In this document: in pieces, positions 1 to 4,512 of the stretch
Position numbering within the stretch: position 1 is the first letter of the stretch
Layout of the letters: each line of letters starts with the position of its first letter
Source: an uncultured Eubacteriales bacterium
Lineage (GTDB): Bacteria > Bacillota > Clostridia > Oscillospirales > CAG-272
Length of the DNA stretch: 6,559 nt
Direction: 5' to 3'
Assembly (NCBI GenBank): GCA_934486825.1
Contig: CAKSQF010000037.1
Coordinates: 1-6,559, forward strand
The notes under the pieces: model-generated
What the model saw: the letters and a program-made list of their open reading frames with translations, nothing else
What the model was told of the DNA's origin: nothing
Database searches by the model: none
Translations under genes and position numbers: made by a program

Positions 1-501
1 ATCGCCATCAAGGAGGAAGCCGAAACCAACTACCGGACAATTGAAACCGATGTAAAAAGCTGGCTTGCAAAGAAAAATACCTCCGAGAAACGGATTAAAA
101 ACCTGACCGACAGGCTTGCACAGCGGAAAAGCGATCAGGAGCAGATACTTCTGGAACGTATCCGCGACCGTGAACATGCCGACATTTATACGGGTATGCT
201 TGAAAAATGCGAGGCAGAGATCAGGAGTCTGACAGCGGAAATCGAAGCCATCCGTGATTATGATACCACCATCCGCAAGCGAAAAACCGAAATGAAAAGC
301 AGTATTGATATCCTTGACGGCATCATCAAGGACGGCGCAGTCAGCGACAACAACCTGCGGTTGCTCGTTGACAATATCGTGATTCACGAGAGCGACGGAA
401 AGCTGTCGATAAATATTGACCTCAAAGCCGCCTTCAGCAGTCACCTTGACATTTACGATGAGGACGGCGCACTTACCGCGAAAGCCTTCGCCGCGAACTG
501 A
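1..501 (+). CDS. Large serine recombinase, C-terminal part (5' end outside window)
   Basis: The frame is open from the first base to a TGA at 499-501, giving 166 residues with no plausible start of their own, so this is the 3' end of a longer gene. The visible part is a charged, heptad-like coiled coil (about residues 1-100, rich in E, K, R, L and I). A short beta-type tail follows (DNNLRLLVDNIVIHESDGKL, then a segment ending AFAAN). A zinc-ribbon/recombinase core followed by a coiled coil and then such a tail is the usual end of large serine recombinases of Firmicutes integrative elements. The catalytic domain is not in the window, so the assignment rests on the tail alone. A small ORF from an internal ATG at 196 is only part of this frame. 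It probably belongs to a different element from the recombinase that starts at 5805, because the two lie at opposite edges in the same orientation. Confidence 0.75.
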   Translation: MAIKEEAETNYRTIETDVKSWLAKKNTSEKRIKNLTDRLAQRKSDQEQILLERIRDREHADIYTGMLEKCEAEIRSLTAEIEAIRDYDTTIRKRKTEMKSSIDILDGIIKDGAVSDNNLRLLVDNIVIHESDGKLSINIDLKAAFSSHLDIYDEDGALTAKAFAAN

Positions 502-513
502 AAATAGGCAGAC

Positions 514-532
514 GCACCGCCATAGGTGGTGC
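514..532. repeat. Short inverted repeat just after the recombinase stop
   Basis: GCACCGCC and GGTGGTGC pair over 8 bp (one G-T) around a 3-nt ATA loop, 12 nt after the recombinase stop codon. No T-tract follows, so it is not an intrinsic terminator by itself. It may mark the right end or an att/regulatory site of the element whose recombinase ends at 501; that role is inference. Confidence 0.35.
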
Positions 533-570
533 ACCCACCGACCGCCATGTGACAACGGAAAATAAAAAGC

Positions 571-607
571 AAAAAGCCTTGAAAACTCAGTGTTTTCAAG
601 GCTTTTT
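571..607. terminator. Bidirectional rho-independent terminator
   Basis: A perfect 16-bp stem (AAAAAGCCTTGAAAAC at 571-586 with its complement at 592-607) closes on a 5-nt TCAGT loop. The A/T-rich outer arms give a U-tract in both directions. On the minus strand it lies 2 nt after the CCA of the tRNA-Leu fragment, exactly where a tRNA terminator would be. On the plus strand it can stop transcription from the recombinase that ends at 501. Confidence 0.88.
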
Positions 608-609
608 GG

Positions 610-664
610 TGGTGCGGGTTAAAGGACTTGAACCTTCACAATCTTGCGATCATAAGAACCTGAA
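610..664 (-). pseudogene. 3' half of tRNA-Leu (anticodon CAG); likely attachment-site remnant
   Basis: Read on the minus strand, this segment has the 3' half of a class II tRNA. The anticodon loop TTCAGGT (658-664) contains CAG at 660-662, followed by the 3' anticodon stem TCTTA (653-657). A long variable arm pairs GATC with GATT around GCAA (640-651). The T arm is GAAGG-TTCAAGT-CCTTT (621-637), then the acceptor strand AACCCGC (614-620), discriminator A and CCA (610-612). The matching 5' half is absent: the bases before the loop do not pair with TCTTA, and no GCGGGTT acceptor strand appears upstream on that strand. It therefore cannot be a working tRNA. A 3' tRNA end with its natural terminator is the classic distal scar left when an element integrates into a tRNA gene. 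The intact copy would be expected at the element's other end. Confidence 0.72.
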
Positions 665-736
665 GGTAATGACACCTCGGTGACAAGTCGATCTGACCGT
701 ACCGACGCATCTGCATACAGTATAACATAAAACCAT

Positions 737-752
737 AAGCATTGCAAGCATT
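737..752. repeat. Direct repeat AAGCATT x2 upstream of promoter
   Basis: AAGCATT occurs at 737-743 and again at 746-752, spaced by 2 nt (9-bp period), ending 5 bp before the -35 box at 758. The position suits an activator or operator site for the 825-1730 gene. The repeat is short and could be chance. Confidence 0.3.
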
Positions 753-757
753 ACGAC

Positions 758-786
758 TTGAAAAACCGTCGAAAAAATGGTATAAT
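758..786 (+). promoter_or_regulatory. Strong sigma-A-type promoter with extended -10
   Basis: A -35 box TTGAAA (758-763) and a perfect -10 box TATAAT (781-786) are separated by exactly 17 bp. TGG immediately before the -10 provides the TGn extended element. Transcription should start near 792-794, giving a leader of about 30 nt before the ribosome binding site of the gene at 825. This is the best promoter in the window and probably drives the two-gene unit that ends at the terminator at 2295-2337. Confidence 0.85.
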
Positions 787-824
787 TAATTCAGAAAGAA
801 TAATCTCTCCACGGAGGACTTGCT

Positions 825-1730
825 ATGCCATACGACAAAAAGACTCGGGATGCGCTTCAGGCGTACTATGAAACGCATGATTTTACCGGAAACATCCCTG
901 CCTTTGATGACAAAAAATATACGCCCGCACAACTGCAGATTTATGCCAAGGCGAAAAAGTTCTTTGCACAGTCATGGCTGAAGCTCCTTCCAGAAACGGG
1001 CAACAAGCGCTCGATGAGAAATTTCTCGAAAAACTATCCGCTGAACTGTCTGAAAGAAGGCGACGCGGCGTACATTGCGGATATGGTTGCCGAAATTATG
1101 GGCGATGAGAAACAATTCAAAGCCTCTATTGACAAATTCTTTTTTGACTTGCAGGAGCCGCTCGAAGCCGGACTCAAAGCCTGTGCAAAGGCGCATGGAA
1201 AGACACCGGAGGAATTGACCGACGAAGAAATCGAAGATGTTGTGGACAAACTTGCCGGGCTTTTCATGGAAGAGATGATCAACGCACTGATGACGGCACA
1301 GAAAACGCCGGAAATCTTTGCGGCACTCCATAAGGGTGATACAAAACTTACGGCGCACGAGGATTTCAACGATTCCGTGTGTGAAAATCACGACAAAATC
1401 AATTTTCTGAAAAGATGGACACATTCCGACACACAGCTTGGTGCGGCATTGTCGCTTGAAGAAGTGATGGCAAGCGACAGAGATGCCGTTGAAAATGCCG
1501 CTGATTTCTTTTCTCCCACCGAAAGCACGGAAGAATCCTATGCGGAACTGCGAAACGGATTCCTTGCTACGCTGTCGGAAGATGACCGTATTATTTTCAT
1601 CATGCGGGAAAACGGTAAAACGCAGAAGGAAATTGCAGAGGCGCTCGGTTATAAGACGCACAGCGCCGTGACCAAACGCCTGCAAGCTATGCGGGAGCAG
1701 TTTGAAATGTATATAAAAGAACAAGGATAA
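825..1730 (+). CDS. Unknown protein with C-terminal sigma-70 region 4-like helix-turn-helix
   Basis: The 301-aa product starts at ATG 825, 7 nt after a GGAGG site (813-817) and just downstream of a consensus promoter. Residues 1-230 are soluble, acidic and mainly helical, with no motif I recognise and no signal peptide or membrane segment. Residues 239-301 look like sigma factor region 4: a helix around LSEDDRIIFIMRENGKTQ, then the helix-turn-helix QKEIAEALGYKTHSAVTKRL (268-288), then a closing helix. No sigma region 2 (-10 recognition) is evident, so it is more likely a DNA-binding regulator or a structural analogue than a true sigma factor. The kinase-like gene follows 34 nt downstream without a terminator, which suggests co-transcription. 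A 291-aa reading frame on the opposite strand is a shadow of this gene. Confidence 0.8.
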   Translation: MPYDKKTRDALQAYYETHDFTGNIPAFDDKKYTPAQLQIYAKAKKFFAQSWLKLLPETGNKRSMRNFSKNYPLNCLKEGDAAYIADMVAEIMGDEKQFKASIDKFFFDLQEPLEAGLKACAKAHGKTPEELTDEEIEDVVDKLAGLFMEEMINALMTAQKTPEIFAALHKGDTKLTAHEDFNDSVCENHDKINFLKRWTHSDTQLGAALSLEEVMASDRDAVENAADFFSPTESTEESYAELRNGFLATLSEDDRIIFIMRENGKTQKEIAEALGYKTHSAVTKRLQAMREQFEMYIKEQG

Positions 1731-1764
1731 GATAACGACGAATCGGAATTTGTGGGGGATCGGT

Positions 1765-2259
1765 ATGAAGGCACTGTATTTGATTGGCGGTACAATGGGC
1801 GTTGGCAAAACAACAATCAGCCAACAACTGAAAAAAGATTTACCCAACAGTGTTTTTCTGGACGGAGACTGGTGTTGGGATGCCGATCCGTTTCAGGTCA
1901 CGGAAGAAACAAAAGAAATGGTCATGCGCAATATCTGCTTTCTGTTGAACAGCTTTCTTCGTTGCACCGCTTACGATAACATTATTTTTTGCTGGGTCAT
2001 GCATGAGCAAACCATCATCGATAGCATAATCAATGAGTTAGACACAAGCGCTTGCAGAGTCATAAAAATATCCTTGATAACGGACGAAGTAAATCTGAGA
2101 AATCGGTTGTCATCCGATATTGCCCGCGGAATCCGCACTTCCGATGTCATTGACAGAAGTGTCGGAAGGATTCATATGTATCGGTTACTTGATACCGTAA
2201 AAATTGATACGAGCAATAAGACTGTTCGTGAAATTGCTGATGAAATTTTGAAGCTTTGA
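1765..2259 (+). CDS. Small P-loop NTPase / nucleotide-kinase-like protein (AAA family)
   Basis: The product is 164 aa. I chose ATG 1765 because a G-rich ribosome binding site (GGGGG, 1754-1758) lies 6 nt before it and the Walker A motif then starts at the usual distance from the N-terminus. The upstream TTG at 1750 would overlap that site. Visible motifs are a first beta strand (KALYLIGG) running into Walker A GGTMGVGKTT (residues 8-17), an acidic segment LDGDWCWD (32-39) where small-molecule kinases place a substrate-binding or catalytic Asp, and an arginine-rich LID-like stretch (R112 to R131). Size and layout fit the monophosphate-kinase/shikimate-kinase-like fold; it is probably a cytoplasmic phosphotransferase of unknown substrate. 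It is the second gene of the unit that starts at 825 and is followed by a strong terminator. A role in resistance, repair or defence is possible but not shown. Confidence 0.8.
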   Translation: MKALYLIGGTMGVGKTTISQQLKKDLPNSVFLDGDWCWDADPFQVTEETKEMVMRNICFLLNSFLRCTAYDNIIFCWVMHEQTIIDSIINELDTSACRVIKISLITDEVNLRNRLSSDIARGIRTSDVIDRSVGRIHMYRLLDTVKIDTSNKTVREIADEILKL

Positions 2260-2294
2260 TTCTGACAAATTCCAATTTATCGAACTGCTATAAC

Positions 2295-2337
2295 ACACAG
2301 CCACCCGACCGAAAAAGCCGGGTGGCTTTTTCTGTGT
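2295..2337 (+). terminator. Rho-independent terminator after the kinase-like gene
   Basis: AGCCACCCG (2299-2307) pairs with CGGGTGGCT (2319-2327) as a 9-bp stem, with a T-run (2327-2331) at its foot. The flanking ACACAG and CTGTGT can extend the pairing. It ends the 825-2259 transcription unit and separates it from the non-coding block. Confidence 0.88.
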
Positions 2338-2392
2338 AAAAAAATAATTTCAAAAAATTTTCTGCTATCAGGAACATTTTGCGTTTCTGACC

Positions 2393-2421
2393 TTGGGGTA
2401 TCAATAGAGGGACATTACAAT
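2393..2421 (+). promoter_or_regulatory. Possible promoter for the non-coding RNA
   Basis: TTGGGG (2393-2398) and TACAAT (2416-2421) are spaced by 17 bp. The -10 matches consensus in 5 of 6 positions, the -35 in only 3. A start near 2428 would place the candidate RNA between this site and the terminator at 2736-2770. It lies within the three-way inverted-repeat structure, so folding or a bound protein could influence it. Confidence 0.35.
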
Positions 2422-2459
2422 ATGTACCTCCCGCCGCAATTGCGGTGACAATTGAATAC
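2398..2459. repeat. Nested inverted repeats forming a three-way junction
   Basis: GTATCAAT (2398-2405) pairs with ATTG-A-ATAC (2451-2459, one bulged A). Inside this closing stem are two hairpins: GAGG-g-ACAT / ATGT-a-CCTC (2407-2430, one mismatch, 6-nt loop) and the perfect 12-bp palindrome CCGCAATTGCGG (2434-2445). The two hairpins and closing stem account for most bases of the segment. It could be the 5' part of the RNA, a transposon-end DNA hairpin, or a protein binding site. Confidence 0.6.
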
Positions 2460-2460
2460 T

Positions 2461-2705
2461 CCTGCCCCGGGAGGATACGGGATACGGAACTTGCCAAGAC
2501 AGCGAGGGTGGCACCTCGTGCCGAGGAGGAAGGCGTGCGATCACGCTCCGGAAGGATCGGCAAGCGAGTCGGTAGTATCCCGCAATACGCGGTCAAGCGA
2601 GCGTAGGAACATACCGGGAGCAGGCAGACCGGAGGAGCCGGGACGCTGCAAACTTCCTCTTGCACGATCTCTGCAACTCCGGTCGGTGCGGCGACAACAC
2701 CGGAA
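2461..2705 (+). ncRNA. Candidate structured non-coding RNA, possibly HEARO / omega-RNA-like
   Basis: This stretch has no credible gene but contains mutually consistent helices. An outer stem GGGATAC (2479-2485) / GTATCCC (2575-2581) encloses CTTGCC (2490-2495) / GGCAAG (2559-2564). That helix encloses a hairpin CGAGG/CCTCG (2503-2518; alternative GGCAC/GTGCC at 2510-2522) and a hairpin GCGTG-CGAT-CACGC (2533-2546). A second domain is closed by AGCGT (2600-2604) / ACGCT (2643-2647). A hairpin TGCAA/TTGCA (2647-2664) exposes loop CTTCCTC (2653-2659), which is perfectly complementary to GAGGAAG (2526-2532) in the first domain: a likely pseudoknot. A last hairpin is CGGTG/CACCG (2684-2702). It sits between two intrinsic terminators, consistent with its own transcript. 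The compact multi-branch fold with a pseudoknot reminds me of HEARO RNA, the guide RNA of IscB nucleases. No iscB is nearby, so it would be a stand-alone copy. The RNA call is firmer than the family. Confidence 0.62.
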
Positions 2706-2735
2706 TTCTTTTGAGATGCCGCATTTCAGATTTTT

Positions 2736-2770
2736 GATCCGTGCCGATTCGGTGCGGGTCTTTTTCTTTT
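2736..2770 (+). terminator. Rho-independent terminator after the candidate RNA
   Basis: GATCCGTGCCG (2736-2746) pairs with CGGTGCGGGTC (2750-2760) over 11 bp, including G-T pairs, with a 3-nt ATT loop. The stem is followed directly by TTTTTCTTTT (2761-2770). No protein gene ends just upstream, so the most natural transcript for it to end is the structured RNA before it. Confidence 0.85.
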
Positions 2771-2787
2771 GCCGTTTTTCTAACGGC
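2771..2787. repeat. Small inverted repeat GCCGTT/AACGGC
   Basis: A 6-bp perfect stem with a TTTCT-type 5-nt loop directly follows the terminator T-tract. Beyond it (2788-2841) lies an AT-rich stretch with a TATAAA at 2815-2820 that could be a -10 box for the mobilization genes, but no good -35 is present at the right distance. The repeat may be an operator for that promoter; this is weakly supported. Confidence 0.25.
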
Positions 2788-2849
2788 AGGAGATTCGGTT
2801 TTGAATTTTGTAATTATAAAAACTGCTTCCATATGCGGAGCGAAAGGAG

Positions 2850-2992
2850 ATGACCATCATGCAGAATATACCAGCGTAACACCGCCGAATTCGCCCCGTG
2901 TGGCGAGGATAACATCCCGGCGGGACTTTGTATCGCCAACAAACAAAACCGCATACAAGCGCTTGTGTGCGAAAATCATGAAAGGAGCATAA
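2850..2992 (+). pseudogene. Small ORF before the RepA-like gene, apparently frameshifted near its start
   Basis: A strong ribosome binding site (AAAGGAG, 2843-2849) precedes ATG 2859 (and ATG 2850), but this frame stops at 2877-2879 after a few codons. A different frame from 2861 runs open to TAA 2990-2992 and encodes a basic, sensible 43-residue stretch (starting AEYTSVTPPNSPRV, ending YKRLCAKIMKGA), with no in-frame ATG or ribosome binding site at the right place. One lost base just after ATG 2859 would join the two into a protein of about 44 aa. The alternatives are a sequencing error, a short leader peptide (MTIMQNIPA), or a chance open frame. The stop lies 3 nt before the next gene's start, which is how an operon partner would sit. 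No function recognised. Confidence 0.42.
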
Positions 2993-2995
2993 CGT

Positions 2996-4069
2996 TTGAA
3001 AAAATCCACTCTTGCCGTCATCGACGGCGAAACCCTTATGGACAAAAGACTTCCCGAGACGAAGTTTTGCGTCGAAACCTTATTTCCGCAGGGACTTTGC
3101 ATCCTCGGAGGTTCCCCGAAGGTCGGTAAATCATGGCTTGTCCTTGACCTCTGTATTCATATCGCAGAGGGGGAACCGATGTGGGGGCTTCACGTTACAC
3201 AAGGAGAAACACTCTACCTCTGTCTGGAGGATTCCGAACGCCGGATTCAGGAACGGCTCAATACCATTACGGACGATGTGCCGCCCGGATTGTACTTTGC
3301 CACCGGCAGCACTTCTATCGAAAGCGGTGTGTGCGATTGGATTCGGAAATTCAAACACGAACATCCTGCTGTCACATTCGTCGCCATCGACACATTTCAA
3401 CTGATCCGTACCCCGACAGCGGATGTCTCCTACGGCAACGATTATACCGAACTGCAACCGCTCCGTGCGCTGGCAGAGGAACTGAAGATCTGTCTTCTGC
3501 TGGTGCATCACCTGCGCAAGATGGGAGATAAAGACCCTATCAATAAACTCTCCGGCAGTACCGGAATTGCGGGTGCGGTTGACGCAATCTATGTCCTCGA
3601 AAAGAATGAGCGCACCGAAAGCGGTGCAACGCTGTACGCTTCCGGGCGAGACATCCGCGACCGTAAGATGAAGCTGGAAATGGAACCTGTCACCTGCACA
3701 TGGCAGTTGCTCTCCGACAGCCTGACCATGCCCGAAACCGTCATGCCGGATGAGATGACGGCATTGGTCACACTGATGAAAGCAACGCTCCTTTTCAACG
3801 GGAGTAACACCGACCTTGCCTCTGCATTGTCAGCTACGCTCGGCAGAGAGGTGACCGCCAAAGGGATGAAGCAGATGATGAACCGCTGGCGGTTTCAGCT
3901 GGAAGCACTCGGTGTGTTCTTTGAAAGCAGGCGAAGCAACGGTCAAAAGTATATCCGCGTGAAATATGTGTCACCGCAACCGACAGAGAGTGCCTCAAGT
4001 GACCCAAGTGCCTCAACTTCTTCTGCCCTCATATCTTTCGTCCCTTGCGACCCTTGCGTCCCTGCATGA
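2996..4069 (+). CDS. RepA-like RecA-fold ATPase (AAA_25-type helicase/replication protein)
   Basis: The 357-aa product starts at TTG 2996, supported by AAAGGAG (2981-2987) 8 nt upstream; no ATG fits better. Motifs in order are Walker A GGSPKVGKS (residues 38-46), an acidic segment LCLEDSERR (75-83) that in this family carries a catalytic acidic residue, Walker B TFVAID (127-132), LLLVHHLRK (168-176), and GSTGIAGAVDAIY (187-199). This order is typical of RepA-type hexameric ATPases related to RSF1010 RepA and widespread as 'AAA family ATPase' in mobilizable elements. Residues 270-325 form a likely winged-helix segment. The last 30 residues are low-complexity (S, A, P, T, C) and are encoded by 9-nt tandem repeats. 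It probably helps unwind or maintain the excised element. A 104-kb-scale comparison is not possible here, so its essentiality for replication is unknown. Confidence 0.85.
   Translation: MKKSTLAVIDGETLMDKRLPETKFCVETLFPQGLCILGGSPKVGKSWLVLDLCIHIAEGEPMWGLHVTQGETLYLCLEDSERRIQERLNTITDDVPPGLYFATGSTSIESGVCDWIRKFKHEHPAVTFVAIDTFQLIRTPTADVSYGNDYTELQPLRALAEELKICLLLVHHLRKMGDKDPINKLSGSTGIAGAVDAIYVLEKNERTESGATLYASGRDIRDRKMKLEMEPVTCTWQLLSDSLTMPETVMPDEMTALVTLMKATLLFNGSNTDLASALSATLGREVTAKGMKQMMNRWRFQLEALGVFFESRRSNGQKYIRVKYVSPQPTESASSDPSASTSSALISFVPCDPCVPA
3989..4015 (+). repeat. 9-nt tandem repeats within the 3' end of the RepA-like gene
   Basis: Three consecutive 9-nt units AGTGCCTCA, AGTGACCCA and AGTGCCTCA occupy 3989-4015. 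A second short array with the same period follows at 4041-4058 (TCCCTTGCG, ACCCTTGCG). They encode the S/P/A/C-rich tail. They resemble iterons in period and position beside a replication-type gene, but may be only low-complexity coding sequence. Confidence 0.5.
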
Positions 4070-4103
4070 GACTTTCAAATTGCTGCAGATTATTGCGAGT
4101 TTC

Positions 4104-4158
4104 GCCTTTGTATGACGCCAGCCGATTCCGGCGGCGCCAAAGGCATCGGGCTATGCCC
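4104..4158. other. Candidate origin of transfer (oriT) with long nested inverted repeat
   Basis: In the 125-nt gap before mobC, GCCTTTG (4104-4110) pairs with CAAAGGC (4138-4144). Inside, CGCC (4116-4119) pairs with GGCG (4133-4136) and GCCG (4121-4124) with CGGC (4129-4132) around a 4-nt ATTC loop, 15 bp in all. A second, smaller repeat GGGC-TAT-GCCC (4148-4158) follows at once. There is no T-tract, so it is not an intrinsic terminator. A large imperfect inverted repeat directly upstream of mobC and the relaxase gene is where MOBP systems often carry oriT, with the nick a few bases beyond the repeat. No known nic consensus is recognised, so the call is positional and structural. Confidence 0.5.
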
Positions 4159-4194
4159 ATACCCCTATCAATTATTTACGAAAGGAGTCTTTCA

Positions 4195-4512
4195 GTGAAA
4201 GAAAAAAGCAAAAATATCATTCTTTCCTTCCGCGTTACACCGGAAGAAAAAGTTTGGATCGAGGAACATTCCTACGGTCATTACAGGCGCATCAGCGACT
4301 TCATCCGCGACTGTATTTTCAAAAAAGAGATCGTTAACATCGACGGAACCGATGAAATTGCGCGCGAGCTTCAGCGCATCGGCAACAATCTCAATCAGCT
4401 TACCCGTGCCGTCAACGCAGGATTTGTTCGGGCAGTTGACCTCGGAGAAACCAAACAGGAGGTGCAAAAAGTATGGCAATCGTTAAATTCATTGCTTCGG
4501 GATGCCCGATGA
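4195..4512 (+). CDS. mobC: MobC-family relaxosome accessory protein
   Basis: The 105-aa product starts at GTG 4195, with AAAGGAG (4181-4187) 7 nt upstream; the open frame further upstream runs through the candidate oriT and has no ribosome binding site. Residues 8-43 look like a ribbon-helix-helix DNA-binding domain (beta strand ILSFRVTPEE, then helices through SDFIRDCIF). Residues 54-76 carry the MobC signature (ELQRIGNNLNQLTRAVNAG). MobC proteins bind oriT and help the relaxase melt and nick it. The end of the gene overlaps the relaxase start by 40 nt, typical of translationally coupled mob genes. The protein probably also binds the inverted repeat just upstream and may repress its own operon; that is inference from family behaviour. 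Confidence 0.88.
   Translation: MKEKSKNIILSFRVTPEEKVWIEEHSYGHYRRISDFIRDCIFKKEIVNIDGTDEIARELQRIGNNLNQLTRAVNAGFVRAVDLGETKQEVQKVWQSLNSLLRDAR

Noticed and set aside
610..740. A complete tRNA-Leu gene on the minus strand
   Set aside because: The bases upstream of the anticodon loop do not form the anticodon stem or D arm and no acceptor 5' strand GCGGGTT is found, so only the 3' half is present.
972..1847. 291-aa open frame on the minus strand opposite the helix-turn-helix gene
   Set aside because: The plus strand has a consensus promoter, a good ribosome binding site and a recognisable domain in the same place; the minus product is F/H/R-rich with no motif, as expected for an antisense shadow.
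2288..2665. 125-aa minus-strand open frame across the same block
   Set aside because: It ends inside the 2295-2337 terminator, lacks a start site signal, and shows no domain; the structured RNA explains the sequence better.
2461..2705. RNase P RNA, tmRNA, SRP RNA or a group II intron
   Set aside because: The landmark sequences of these RNAs (for example the GAGGAAAGTCC block of RNase P, or a domain V hairpin with a reverse transcriptase nearby) are not present.
2452..2853. 133-aa plus-strand open frame across the non-coding block
   Set aside because: It has no ribosome binding site, its product is R/G/P-rich with no motif, and it runs through the paired RNA helices and an intrinsic terminator.
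2736..2858. GTG 2741 or TTG 2801 as start of the small ORF ending at 2992
   Set aside because: GTG 2741 lies inside a terminator stem and neither start has a ribosome binding site; the good site at 2843-2849 points to ATG 2859 instead.
4045..4194. Upstream extension of mobC to an ATG near 4045
   Set aside because: The extension overlaps the end of the RepA-like gene and the long inverted repeat, has no ribosome binding site, and adds residues unlike MobC; GTG 4195 has AAAGGAG at the right distance.
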